This document shows, in pieces, positions 14,748 to 22,202 of a stretch of 50,896 nt of DNA. Source of the stretch: Deltaproteobacteria bacterium (GTDB lineage: Bacteria; Desulfobacterota; GWC2-55-46); contig JACPGB010000059.1 of NCBI GenBank assembly GCA_016182655.1, forward strand, positions 1-50,896, read 5' to 3'. The position numbers and the translations under genes were made by a program. Position 1 is the first letter of the stretch, and each line of letters opens with the position of its first letter. The notes under the pieces were generated by a model that ran no database searches, had not been told where the DNA came from, and worked only from the letters and a program-made list of their open reading frames with translations.

Positions 14748-17700
14748 ATGTCTCTATACGAGATCTGCATAAGAAGGCCCGTCTTCGCGACGATGATAAT
14801 AATGAGCCTCGTGGTCATGGGGCTCGCCTCATACAGGGACCTGGGGTTGGACATTTTCCCCAAGGTCGATCTGCCTACCGTCACCGTCACCACACGGCTC
14901 GACGGCGCCTCACCGGAAGAGATCGAGAACCAGATAACCAAGAGGGTAGAAGAGGCCGTCAACACCATAAACGGTATAGACGAGCTCCGCTCGACGACCA
15001 TCGAAGGCCAGTCCCAGGTATTCGCCACATTCAAGCTCGAAAAAGACATAGACGTCGCCTCGAACGAGGTCCGCGACCGCGTCTCGGCCGTGCTCGGAGA
15101 GTTCCCTCCGGGAACGGACGCGCCCATCATAGAAAAGTTCGACCCGGACGCCGCGCCGATCATGTCGATAGTCATTTCCGGCAAAAGGTCGCCGCGCGAG
15201 ATAACCGAGATAGCGGATAAGAGGATAAAGAGACAGCTCGAGGCCATAAAGGACATCGGCGCGATAACGCTTGTCGGCGGGAGGTCCCGCGAGATACAGG
15301 TAGTCGTAGACCCGGACAGGCTCACAGCCTACAGGCTCTCCATCGCGAGCGTGAAGGACGCGCTCAAGCGCCAGAACGTCGAGGTACCCGGCGGAAGGAT
15401 CACCTGGGAGGCGAGGGAAGAGGGTCTGCGCACGATGGGGCGTATCGAGAAGGCGGACGAGTTCAACGACTTGATCGTCGCGGACTTCAAGGGAGCGCCC
15501 GTCCGCATAAGGGACATAGGGTACGCGGTAGACGGCGAAGAGGAGCCCCGTACGGTCTCCCGGCTTAACGGCAACAACGCGGTCTCCGCGCTCATACGCA
15601 AGCAGTCCGGCACGAACACCGTGCAGGTCGTTGACAGCGTAAAGGCGCACTTATCCGAGATCAAATCGACTCTCCCGCTGGACATAGAGATACAGGTCGT
15701 CATAGACCAGTCCAAGTTCATAAAGAGCGCGGTCTCTCAGGTCGAGGAGCACCTTGTGCTCGGCTCGATACTCGCCTCTATAATCATACTCATCTTCATA
15801 AGGGACTTGCGCACGGCCTTCATCGCGGCGCTCGCGATACCGTCGTCCATCATCGGCACTTTCACGATACTCAAGTACATGGGATTCACGCTGAACAACA
15901 TGACGCTCCTTGCGCTTTCGGTCTGCACGGGCATAGTCATAGACGACGCCATCATCGTGCTCGAAAACATATTCAGGCACATGGAGGAGGAAAAGAGGAG
16001 CGCGTTCGACGCGGCCATCCACGGCACCAAGGAGATAGCGCTCGCGGTCATGGCCACGACATTATCCCTCGTCGTCATATTCCTTCCGGTGGCCTTCATG
16101 TCCGGCCTCGTCGGAAGGTTCTGGAAGAGCTTCGGGTTGACCGCCGCGTTCGCAATAATGATATCGCTGCTCGTCTCTTTCACGCTCACGCCGATGCTCT
16201 CCTCACGCCTTCTTAAGCTCAAGCACAACGGGGATAAGGAGAGAAAGTCGTTCTTGTATTCGCGTATGGAGTCCGGTTATCTCTGGATGCTCAAATGGTG
16301 CCTGAACCACAGGGTCATATCGGTTATAGCCGCGCTCGCCATACTCTATTCGGTCGTGCCCCTCGCGAAGATGTCGAAGGCCGAGTTCGTCGTTGACGAC
16401 GACATGAGCGAGTTCGAGGTGATAGTCGAGACGCCTCCGGGCTCGTCGCTTGAGAAGAGCGACGCCATATTGAGGTCTATTGAGACCGAGATAGCGAAGA
16501 TACCCGAGGTCGAGAAGGTATTTACCAACATCGGCGTCCGCGGCCAGTACATGACGAATGTGACCGACGCCTCCATCTATGTCGGTTTGAAGCACATGTC
16601 CGATAGAAAACGCGAGCAGACCGAGATAATGCAGGAGGCGCGCACGCTCATGAAGAAGTTCCAGGGCTTGCGCGTCTCCGTCCAGACCATAAACCTCATC
16701 TCGGGCGGCGGCTTCAAGGCAACACCATTTAACCTTATCGTCAGGGGGCCGGAGCTAAAGAAGCTCGACGAGTACTCGGGAGAGATAATCAAAAGGCTCT
16801 CGGCACTCCCCGGCTTCGTCGATACCGACACCGGGCAGGCCCTACGCCATCCCGAGGTGCAGGTACACATCGACAGGAAAAAGGCCTCGGACCTCGGGGT
16901 CAAGGTCGAGTCGATCGCTTCGAGCCTGCGCACGATGGTAGGCGGCGAGAAGGTGACGCTCTACAGGGAGGGGGACGAGCAGTACAACGTGAGGCTCCGC
17001 CTGAAGGACGACTTCAGGAAGGACGCTTCCGTCATAGAGGAGTTGACCGTACCGAACAGCGAGGGGAGGCTCGTGAAACTCAATAACTTCGCGGTACTTT
17101 CGCAGGGCGTAAGCCCGGGCCAGATAGACAGGTACGCTCAGGGCAGGCAGATAACGGTAATATCGAACCTCCACGGCAAACCGCTCGGAGAGGCGATGAC
17201 CGACGCAAACAGGGTGATCTCCGAGCTCAACATGCCCTCCGAGTACTCGACGAACTTCCTCGGTAGAGGCAAGCTCATGCAGGAGGCGTTCCTCAACTTC
17301 CTCATCGCCTTCGTCTTGAGCCTCCTATTCATCTACATGGTGCTGGCGGCGCAGTTCGAGAGCTTCATACACCCGGTTTCCATCATGATATCGATATTCC
17401 TCTCCATCCCGTTCGGGATACTCTCGCTCATAATAGCCGGGAACTCGATAAACATCTACAGCGTCATGGGGCTCTTCATACTCATCGGGGTCGTGAAAAA
17501 GAACGCGATACTCCAGATAGACTACACGAACACGCTCCGCTCTCGCGGGATGGAGAAGTTCGACGCGCAGATGCTCGCAAACAAAGTAAGGCTCCGCCCG
17601 ATACTCATGACCACACTCGCAATCATCGCGGGCATGCTGCCCGTAACGCTCGGCAGCGGCGACGGGTCTGCCTCGAGGGCTTCGTTGGCGATAGTCATAG

Positions 17701-17843
17701 TCGGGGGCCAGGCGCTATGCCTACTCGTTACGCTCCTTATCGTCCCGGTCTTCTACTCGGTATTCGACGACATGAGCGGCTTGAAGCTATTCAGAAAGAT
17801 AAGATATCCGTTCAAGAGAAAGGTGCCTACCGGCACATATTAA
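14748..17843 (+). CDS. RND-family multidrug-type efflux pump (HAE1)
   Basis: 1031 residues, the full length for AcrB/MexB-type pumps. It has the two-fold arrangement of 12 membrane helices and two large periplasmic loops. The N-terminus SLYEICIRRPVFATMI is characteristic. The proton-relay acidic pair is present at D399-D400 (TGIVIDDAIIVLEN), and the second-half helix has FILIGVVKKNAILQIDYTN with the conserved Lys. Together with the upstream TetR, TolC and adaptor genes it forms a complete tripartite exporter. The protein belongs to the hydrophobe/amphiphile group; substrates cannot be predicted. Confidence 0.92.
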   Translation: MSLYEICIRRPVFATMIIMSLVVMGLASYRDLGLDIFPKVDLPTVTVTTRLDGASPEEIENQITKRVEEAVNTINGIDELRSTTIEGQSQVFATFKLEKDIDVASNEVRDRVSAVLGEFPPGTDAPIIEKFDPDAAPIMSIVISGKRSPREITEIADKRIKRQLEAIKDIGAITLVGGRSREIQVVVDPDRLTAYRLSIASVKDALKRQNVEVPGGRITWEAREEGLRTMGRIEKADEFNDLIVADFKGAPVRIRDIGYAVDGEEEPRTVSRLNGNNAVSALIRKQSGTNTVQVVDSVKAHLSEIKSTLPLDIEIQVVIDQSKFIKSAVSQVEEHLVLGSILASIIILIFIRDLRTAFIAALAIPSSIIGTFTILKYMGFTLNNMTLLALSVCTGIVIDDAIIVLENIFRHMEEEKRSAFDAAIHGTKEIALAVMATTLSLVVIFLPVAFMSGLVGRFWKSFGLTAAFAIMISLLVSFTLTPMLSSRLLKLKHNGDKERKSFLYSRMESGYLWMLKWCLNHRVISVIAALAILYSVVPLAKMSKAEFVVDDDMSEFEVIVETPPGSSLEKSDAILRSIETEIAKIPEVEKVFTNIGVRGQYMTNVTDASIYVGLKHMSDRKREQTEIMQEARTLMKKFQGLRVSVQTINLISGGGFKATPFNLIVRGPELKKLDEYSGEIIKRLSALPGFVDTDTGQALRHPEVQVHIDRKKASDLGVKVESIASSLRTMVGGEKVTLYREGDEQYNVRLRLKDDFRKDASVIEELTVPNSEGRLVKLNNFAVLSQGVSPGQIDRYAQGRQITVISNLHGKPLGEAMTDANRVISELNMPSEYSTNFLGRGKLMQEAFLNFLIAFVLSLLFIYMVLAAQFESFIHPVSIMISIFLSIPFGILSLIIAGNSINIYSVMGLFILIGVVKKNAILQIDYTNTLRSRGMEKFDAQMLANKVRLRPILMTTLAIIAGMLPVTLGSGDGSASRASLAIVIVGGQALCLLVTLLIVPVFYSVFDDMSGLKLFRKIRYPFKRKVPTGTY

Positions 17844-17926
17844 AAAAATATGTAATGGTTTCAACGCCGTTTGCGCCCCGCGCTTGACAACCCCGCCGCC
17901 CTCGGCGAAACTGTTAAAAGCGGGTC

Positions 17927-18931
17927 ATGAGAAAATCGCGAAACGCGCGGGTGGCTATGAGGCTCCTATTCGTAGGCGATGTCATGCTGGGCAGGCTCGT
18001 GAACAGGGTGCTCGAGAGGAAGCCGTCCGAGTTCCCGTGGGGCGACACGCTCGGGGTCTTGAAGAGCGCGGATGTGAGGATATGCAACCTCGAGTGCGTG
18101 GTCTCGGACAGGGGGAGGCCCTGGTCGGCTACACCCAAGGCGTTCCACTTCAGGACCGACGCCAGGAATGTAAGGTGTCTTAAGGCCGCCGGTTTTGACG
18201 CGGTCTCCCTCGCCAACAACCATTCGCTCGACTTCGAGTATGAAGCGGCCTATGATACGCTGGAGATACTCGATAGCGTTGGGATAGCGCACGCGGGGTT
18301 CGGGCATACATTCGAGGAGGCCTCAAGGACGGCGTATTTCGAGAGGGCCGGCGCAAGGCTCGCCCTCGTGGCGTTTACCGACAACGAGCCTGGCTGGGAG
18401 GCGCGGGACGGCGTCCCCGGGGTCTTTTACGCTCCGATAGAGCTCGACGACCCGCGCGCCGTTATGCTCTTTGAGAAGATAGCGGAGGCAAAGGGAGAGG
18501 CCGATATCGTCATAGCCTCTGCCCACTGGGGCCCGAATTGGGGCTACAGGCCTATAGAGTCGCACAGGTCGTTCGGCCGCTCGATGGTGGACGCCGGGGC
18601 GGACATCGTCTTCGGCCACTCGTGCCATGTATTCCAGGGCGTGGAGGTCTACAGGGGCAGTCCCATCATGTACGGGACAGGTGACTTCGTCGACGACTAC
18701 GCTGTCGACGATATCGAGAGGAACGACGAATCGTTCATATTCACGCTCGACTGGGAAGGGATGCTTAAGGGCATAAGCATGTACCCGACGATAATTACCG
18801 ATTTCCACGCCGAGCTTGCGCCGTACCCGAGGGGCGAACTCATTGCCGGGAAGATGATGACGCTTATGGGCGAATTCGGGCTTGAGTCTGAATGGGTCGA
18901 GAAAGACGGGGTACTCCAGGTCAGATTATAG
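17927..18931 (+). CDS. CapA-family (poly-gamma-glutamate synthesis-like) metallophosphoesterase
   Basis: 334 residues; ATG 17927 or ATG 17957 (residue 11), neither with a clear ribosome site. Motifs of the PGA_cap family: LLFVGDVMLGR, NLECVVSD, SLANNHSLDF, SAHWGPNWGY and VFGHSCHVFQGVEVY, which make a calcineurin-like dimetal site. No signal peptide is evident, so it may be cytoplasmic, unlike CapA of Bacillus. Members include CapA for poly-gamma-glutamate and many uncharacterised phosphatase-like proteins. No capB/capC genes are nearby, so a role in polyglutamate synthesis is doubtful. It stands alone after the efflux operon. Confidence 0.78.
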   Translation: MRKSRNARVAMRLLFVGDVMLGRLVNRVLERKPSEFPWGDTLGVLKSADVRICNLECVVSDRGRPWSATPKAFHFRTDARNVRCLKAAGFDAVSLANNHSLDFEYEAAYDTLEILDSVGIAHAGFGHTFEEASRTAYFERAGARLALVAFTDNEPGWEARDGVPGVFYAPIELDDPRAVMLFEKIAEAKGEADIVIASAHWGPNWGYRPIESHRSFGRSMVDAGADIVFGHSCHVFQGVEVYRGSPIMYGTGDFVDDYAVDDIERNDESFIFTLDWEGMLKGISMYPTIITDFHAELAPYPRGELIAGKMMTLMGEFGLESEWVEKDGVLQVRL

Positions 18932-18970
18932 TTTTTTTTCGGCCATAAGCATCGTGCGCTTGATTATTCA

Positions 18971-19016
18971 TGACTAAAATCATATAATTATCAGTGAAAG
19001 TTGACTATATTAGTCA
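18971..19016 (+). promoter_or_regulatory. Inverted repeat TGACTA-TAT-TAGTCA upstream of the DUF1858 gene
   Basis: A perfect 6-bp-arm palindrome at 19002-19016, with an extra half-site TGACTA at 18971-18976. It lies 28 bases upstream of the start codon in an A/T-rich promoter-like stretch. The size and symmetry resemble CRP/FNR-family sites, and DUF1858 genes often belong to anaerobic or nitrosative-stress regulons, but the regulator is not identified. Confidence 0.5.
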
Positions 19017-19043
19017 TATATTAAGTCTCCAAGGAGGATGATA

Positions 19044-19268
19044 ATGTCTGCGGAAAGCATAACTGGCGACATGACTACCGGCGAAGTCACCACAAGGTGG
19101 CCAGCCACAAAGGCGGTATTTTCAAAGCACTTCGGGTCAGGGTGTTTCTCCTGTCCCGCGTTCGGCGGCGAGCCTATCTCGATGGCCTGCGCGATGCACT
19201 CGACCGATTTGAACATGTTTGTGGGCGAGTTGATCGATGCCGCCAAGACCGACGAAGCAAACGCGTAG
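19044..19268 (+). CDS. DUF1858 (hybrid-cluster-protein-associated redox disulfide) protein
   Basis: 74 residues from ATG 19044, 7 bases after GGAGG; the ATG at 19038 is too close. The core TTRWPATKAVFSKHFGSGCFSCPAF, then a later Cys (MACAMH) and D-x-N-x-F-V-x-E-L matches DUF1858, also called the hybrid-cluster-protein-associated redox disulfide domain. The CFSC pair is the putative redox disulfide; the third Cys and His fit the family. It is a single-domain soluble protein. Its biochemical role is unknown, but homologues sit beside hybrid cluster protein or ScdA-like repair genes. Here it is monocistronic with its own palindromic promoter element and a terminator. Confidence 0.83.
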   Translation: MSAESITGDMTTGEVTTRWPATKAVFSKHFGSGCFSCPAFGGEPISMACAMHSTDLNMFVGELIDAAKTDEANA

Positions 19269-19298
19269 GATTATATAGGTCTTTCAGATAACCTCTTC

Positions 19299-19333
19299 GG
19301 GGCAGGCTGGATAAGCCTGCCCCTTCAATTTTT
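19299..19333 (+). terminator. Terminator after the DUF1858 gene
   Basis: Arms GGGGCAGGCT (19299-19308) and AGCCTGCCCC (19314-19323) with a 5-base loop, followed by TTCAATTTTT. Perfect 10-bp stem. Confidence 0.8.
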
Positions 19334-19359
19334 CCTCTTTGTACCCCTCGGCAATTAAT

Positions 19360-19482
19360 GTTTCACGCCATGAAACCTTGTTTCATGGAAGAAAAACGTT
19401 TCCTTTTTGAAAAAAAGCGGTAATTGGCCCGATTTTATTGCATTTTTATGCTCAAGCCTGTTATCTGTTTCATTTTTGAAAA
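19360..19482 (+). promoter_or_regulatory. Upstream activator repeats GTTTCA-N4/5-TGAAAC
   Basis: Four related inverted repeats: GTTTCA-N5-TGAAAC at 19360-19376; GTTTCA-N5-GAAAAA at 19380-19396; GTTTCC-N4-TGAAAA at 19398-19413; GTTTCA-N4-TGAAAA at 19467-19482. They lie about 80-200 bases upstream of a -24/-12 promoter, the usual place for enhancer-binding-protein sites. Similar repeats precede the sigma-54 activator gene at 20670. The 365-base gap 19269-19633 holds only these sites, the terminator and the promoter. Confidence 0.65.
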
Positions 19483-19561
19483 GATATTCCATGGAACATA
19501 GAATGGGTTGCCTCTGCTGAATATGCAATAAAAACAATAAGATATGGCTGATGTGGCCGTT

Positions 19562-19577
19562 TGGCATGCTTCTTGTA
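19562..19577 (+). promoter_or_regulatory. Sigma-54 (-24/-12) promoter of the tiny-peptide operon
   Basis: TGGCATG (19562-19568), four bases, TTGTA (19573-19577): the correct spacing for the sigma-54 consensus TGGCACG-N4-TTGCW, with T for C at two positions. Transcription would start near 19589, 45 bases before the first peptide gene. The activator gene and matching upstream repeats support the call. Confidence 0.75.
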
Positions 19578-19633
19578 TTGTAACAATGCAAGCGTACGGT
19601 AGCAAAGCACTACGTATCAGGGAGGTGGGCAAA

Positions 19634-19726
19634 ATGACGATAGAGGCCATTGAGTTGTTGATAGAGGCATCGGTCATCATAGCGGCCGGGATAATGGGGT
19701 TCGGACCTCTTGTGGTCGGCGCATGA
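19634..19726 (+). CDS. Tiny membrane peptide 1 (30 residues)
   Basis: ATG 19634 with GGGAGGTGG ribosome site 8 bases upstream; first gene after the sigma-54 promoter. It begins MTIEAIELLIE, then a hydrophobic helix ASVIIAAGIMGFGPLVV with three Gly and one Pro. Glu11 stands at the helix start, as in the sister peptides. An in-frame ATG far upstream (19544) precedes the promoter and is not the start. No known family recognised. Predicted to insert as a single helix in the inner membrane. Confidence 0.68.
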   Translation: MTIEAIELLIEASVIIAAGIMGFGPLVVGA

Positions 19727-19746
19727 GCAGGAGAAAGGAGGGATTC

Positions 19747-19839
19747 ATGGACAGGCACAAGATAGAGGTGATGGAGATAGTCGCGATATTCGTGAACCTT
19801 TCGGCAGTAACGTTGATTTCAAGGCTTGTCTTGTCATGA
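19747..19839 (+). CDS. Tiny membrane peptide 2 (30 residues)
   Basis: ATG 19747 with AAGGAGGG 6 bases upstream; 20 bp after peptide 1. The sequence opens with a charged tail (MDRHKIEVM), then E10 and a helix IVAIFVNLSAVTLIS ending in Arg. Its stop overlaps an in-frame ATG of the next gene (ATGA). The E-I-V-A-x-F/L-x-N-L core resembles F-E-I-I-A-N-L in the peptide at 10003. Unknown function. Confidence 0.68.
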   Translation: MDRHKIEVMEIVAIFVNLSAVTLISRLVLS

Positions 19840-19862
19840 GGGTGATGAAGGAGACCTGTGAG

Positions 19863-19964
19863 ATGAAGACGAATACCCGCCTGGCTGAAGCCGTGGCCCT
19901 GTTGCTCGGGATAGTAGCGCTCGTCGCAATGACGCTACTCCAGTCAGGGCGGTTCGCTGGCTGA
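19863..19964 (+). CDS. Tiny membrane peptide 3 (33 residues)
   Basis: ATG 19863 with GGAGA 9 bases upstream. In-frame ATGs at 19836 (overlapping the previous stop) and 19845 would add up to nine residues (MRVMKETCE), including a Cys. The chosen form starts MKTNTRLAE, with E9 at the start of the helix AVALLLGIVALVAMTLLQ, then SGRFAG. Same plan as its neighbours; no recognised family. Confidence 0.62.
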   Translation: MKTNTRLAEAVALLLGIVALVAMTLLQSGRFAG

Positions 19965-20056
19965 AAAAAGCTCGCGAAATCGTCTTCATCCTTTAACGAT
20001 ACCTTAATTTTGGCCATGTATAATGGTCCCGTAACACACGCAAGGAGGTAATGACG

Positions 20057-20140
20057 ATGAAAAAGAGGATCTTCCACATAGTAGAGGCGGCCGCCCACCT
20101 GGCGATAGTAATAGCGATAATCGCGGCTGTAGCGAGGTAA
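20057..20140 (+). CDS. Tiny membrane peptide 4 (27 residues)
   Basis: ATG 20057 with AAGGAGG (20042-20048) 8 bases upstream; the ATG at 20051 is too close to the ribosome site. A TATAAT at 20019-20024 (preceded by TG) gives it its own likely sigma-70 promoter, and a terminator follows, so it is separate from the sigma-54 transcript. The sequence starts with basic MKKRIFHIV, then E10 and helix AAAHLAIVIAIIAAVA, ending in Arg. IF-H-I-V-E and L-A-I-V echo IF-E-I-I and L-A-I-I in the peptide at 10003. Confidence 0.65.
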   Translation: MKKRIFHIVEAAAHLAIVIAIIAAVAR

Positions 20141-20148
20141 CGAACACG

Positions 20149-20173
20149 CGGGCCTGACGGCTGGGCCCGTTTT
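20149..20173 (+). terminator. Terminator after tiny peptide 4
   Basis: Arms CGGGCC (20149-20154) and GGCCCG (20164-20169) with a 9-base loop, followed by TTTT. Modest stem but well placed 8 bases after the stop. Confidence 0.6.
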
Positions 20174-20227
20174 CATAAAACTCCGCAATCAACCCCATCT
20201 TACATCCCCCCCAAACCGCTCTCCTCC

Positions 20228-20264
20228 AAACCCCTGTAAGGGTCAGGCCTTACAGGGGTTTTTC
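20228..20264 (+). terminator. Long perfect hairpin with T-tract
   Basis: 14-bp perfect stem, arms AAACCCCTGTAAGG (20228-20241) and CCTTACAGGGGTTT (20248-20261), 6-base loop, then TTCTTTG. Works as a second terminator behind the peptide gene; its A/T ends also allow reverse function. Confidence 0.75.
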
Positions 20265-20269
20265 TTTGC

Positions 20270-20554
20270 CTAAAAATTGCTATTTTTTCCAATCTCCGCG
20301 TCAGGTCGTAAAATGAAGAACCCAGCAGCAAGCTACGGGGTATCCTTCTTATACTTCCCCTCCCTCGATGGGAGGGGAGTGAGGGGAGGGTGAAATCATT
20401 GTCACCCCACCCATCAAGGGGGAGGGGATTAAAAACGCGGCAAGCCGCAGGGTATTAGACCCTAAGAGAAAATAAAAATGCTCAAATATTCGCATATATG
20501 CTCCGCTTTTTATTTACGCCCTTCTTTGACCTTGAAAAAATATCTAATTTTTAG
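20270..20554. repeat. Palindromic MITE-like repeat, copy A, with a nested insertion
   Basis: The ends CTAAAAATTGCTATTTTTTC and its inverted counterpart (terminating CTAATTTTTAG) are terminal inverted repeats. Both flanks and the core match the 127-bp copy B at 27606-27732 base for base over long runs (for example GCGTCAGG, AATAAAAATGCTCA, CATATATGCT, CGCTTTTTATTT, CGCCCTT). Copy A carries about 158 extra bases (roughly 20316-20473) consisting of G/C-rich hairpin units (CCCTCCCTCGATGGGAGGGG) flanked by the imperfect direct repeats GCAAGCTACGGGGTAT and GCAAGCCGCAGGGTAT. No open frame is inside. With the following promoter it fills the 20141-20669 gap. Confidence 0.75.
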
Positions 20555-20558
20555 TGTT

Positions 20559-20631
20559 TGTTTCAAAATGCAACAATTGTTCCTCAAATGAAACATTTGT
20601 CATTGATTTCAAAAATGGGCCGCCATATAAT
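20559..20631 (+). promoter_or_regulatory. Promoter of the sigma-54 activator with GTTTCA-type sites
   Basis: TTGATT (20603-20608), 17-bp spacer, TATAAT (20626-20631): a good sigma-70 promoter. Immediately upstream are TGTTTCA-AAA-TGCAACA (20559-20575) and GTTCCT-N4-TGAAAC (20579-20594), of the same type as the repeats before the sigma-54 promoter at 19562. This suggests the activator regulates its own gene. Confidence 0.65.
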
Positions 20632-20669
20632 ATGCGTGTATATCAGAAAGATTAAGGAGAGTGTATGTC

Positions 20670-22043
20670 ATGGAAGCATCCGTCATAAACAACAACGAAG
20701 AGAACCTCATAAGCCTGAACAGCGACGCGATACTGAACAGCATCGCAGACGGGGTCGTGGTCATAGGGCTCAACCACAAGATACTCTTTGTGAACCGGGC
20801 GGCCAAGGAGATACTCGGGAGGGCCGGGGCAGACGACCTCCTTAACTGCGCCAAGTGCAGTGACGTCATGGGACATTCGGCCTGCACCTTCGGCTGCCTC
20901 ATAAACACCACCATCAAGACGGGCGAGCACCTTTACAACTACGAGGCGGTATTCGAAGCCGGCGACAGGAAGGTCACGCTCTCCATCAATACGGCGCTCC
21001 TTAAAGACAAGAACGACAACGTCATAGGCGGGATAGAGATTTTCAGGGATGTCTCGCTCATAAAGGAATTGAAGGACGAGCTCAAGGGCAAGTATTCTTT
21101 CGAGAACGTCGTCGGCAAGGACCACAAGATGCACGAGGTCTTCGAGCTCCTGAAAGAGGTCGCGCCGACAAAGGCGACGGTGCTCATAGAAGGCGAGACC
21201 GGCACAGGCAAGGAGCTTATCGCTAACGCCATACACCACAACTCGCCGCGCTCGAACGGGCCTCTCGTGAAGGTCAACTGCGCGGCCCTTTCCGAGGGTC
21301 TACTCGAGAGCGAGCTATTCGGCCATGTGAAAGGCTCGTTCACCGGGGCCATTGCAGACAAGCTCGGCAGGTTCGAGACGGCCGACGAAGGGACGATATT
21401 CCTGGACGAAATAGGCGACATTACGCCGCACACACAGGTAAGGCTCTTAAGGGTCTTGCAGGAGGGCGAGTTCGAGAGGGTCGGCGGCACAAAGACGATA
21501 AAGGTGAATGTCCGCGTCATCGCCGCGACGAACAAGGACTTGAAGGCCGCCGTAAGAAGGGGCGAGTTCAGGGAAGACCTCTACTACAGGCTCAAGATCG
21601 TCCCCATCCAGCTTCCCGCGCTACGCGAGAGAAAAAAAGACATACCGCTCCTTGTCAGGCACTTTATCGACAAGTTCAACAAAGAGATGGGCATGGAGAT
21701 AACGAATATCTCGCCGAACGCGATGGAGCTCCTTATGGAGTACGACTACCCCGGCAACATCAGGGAGCTCGAGCATGTGATAGAGCACGCATTCGTCCGT
21801 TGCCCTGGTAAGACCCTTTCCACGGAGCACTTCCCGAAGGACATACAGGAGCTCAAGAGCAAGGGGGCTTTGTCCAATGTGATTCGCGAGCCCGAGCCCA
21901 TGAAGGCGCTTGAGAGGCAGGTGATCGTGAACGCGCTCGATGAGACAGGCTGGAAGTACAACGACGCCGCGAGCCTCTTGAAGATGAGCAGGACAACACT
22001 CTGGCGGAGGATGAAGGAACTGCAGATAGTGAAAGGGAGATGA
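20670..22043 (+). CDS. Sigma-54-dependent activator with Cys-rich PAS domain
   Basis: 457 residues from ATG 20670 (AAGGAG 10 bases upstream); GTG 20661 is too near the ribosome site. Domains: N-terminal PAS (about 15-130) containing C60, C63, C72 and C76 (C-x2-C-x8-C-x3-C); AAA+ domain (about 145-380) with Walker A GETGTGKE, the sigma-54 contact loop GSFTGA, Walker B GTIFLDEIGD and the arginine-finger region REDLYYRLKI; C-terminal Fis-type helix-turn-helix (YNDAASLLKMSRTTLWRRM). No receiver domain, so the signal probably enters through PAS, where the cysteines suggest redox or metal sensing. Likely target: the tiny-peptide operon upstream and its own promoter. No histidine kinase is adjacent. 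Confidence 0.92.
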   Translation: MEASVINNNEENLISLNSDAILNSIADGVVVIGLNHKILFVNRAAKEILGRAGADDLLNCAKCSDVMGHSACTFGCLINTTIKTGEHLYNYEAVFEAGDRKVTLSINTALLKDKNDNVIGGIEIFRDVSLIKELKDELKGKYSFENVVGKDHKMHEVFELLKEVAPTKATVLIEGETGTGKELIANAIHHNSPRSNGPLVKVNCAALSEGLLESELFGHVKGSFTGAIADKLGRFETADEGTIFLDEIGDITPHTQVRLLRVLQEGEFERVGGTKTIKVNVRVIAATNKDLKAAVRRGEFREDLYYRLKIVPIQLPALRERKKDIPLLVRHFIDKFNKEMGMEITNISPNAMELLMEYDYPGNIRELEHVIEHAFVRCPGKTLSTEHFPKDIQELKSKGALSNVIREPEPMKALERQVIVNALDETGWKYNDAASLLKMSRTTLWRRMKELQIVKGR

Positions 22044-22077
22044 GCACTCCGGGATAGTCAATCGACCTTCCGTAAGA

Positions 22078-22141
22078 CCCTCCTTGTGAAAAGGAGGGGA
22101 GTTTTACGCTCCTCCTCTTTACAAGGGGGGGCCGGGAGGGG
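22078..22141. repeat. G/C-rich inverted repeat
   Basis: CCCTCCTTGTGAAAAGGAGGGG and, inverted, CTCCTCCTCTTTACAAGGGGG form a long imperfect hairpin. It is of the same general kind as the hairpin units nested in repeat copy A (20316-20473) and looks like a dispersed intergenic element rather than a terminator, since the true terminator follows it. Confidence 0.55.
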
Positions 22142-22160
22142 TCGTTTTAGCACTCCATTT

Positions 22161-22190
22161 AAAAGGCGGGTTTCTACCCGCCTTTTTTTA
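22161..22190 (+). terminator. Intrinsic terminator after the activator gene
   Basis: Arms AAAAGGCGGGT (22161-22171) and ACCCGCCTTTT (22176-22186), TTCT loop, continued by TTTATTT. Perfect 11-bp stem. Confidence 0.88.
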
Positions 22191-22202
22191 TTTCCGCCCA
22201 AC

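Noticed and set aside
14910-15650. Minus-strand 246-codon ORF inside the RND gene
   Set aside because: Antisense to conserved RND sequence; no domain seen.
17884-17918. TTGACA (17884) as the promoter of the CapA-like gene
   Set aside because: No -10-like hexamer at 16-18 bases; the nearest A/T-rich one is 23 bases away.
17884-18183. Plus-strand 99-codon ORF overlapping the CapA-like gene in another frame
   Set aside because: Basic and Gly-rich, no motif; overlaps the metal-binding region of the CapA-like protein, which is clearly coding.
19544-19726. 60-codon ORF as the true form of tiny peptide 1
   Set aside because: Its ATG lies upstream of the sigma-54 promoter (19562-19577) and would not be on the transcript; the internal ATG 19634 has a good ribosome site.
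20015-20056. Second sigma-54 promoter before tiny peptide 4 (TTGGCCATGTATAATGG)
   Set aside because: There is no GC at the -12 position with correct spacing; the sequence fits a TATAAT -10 better.
20316-20473. CRISPR-like repeats in the gap before the activator
   Set aside because: The G/C-rich units are inverted hairpins and differ in length; no regular repeat-spacer pattern.
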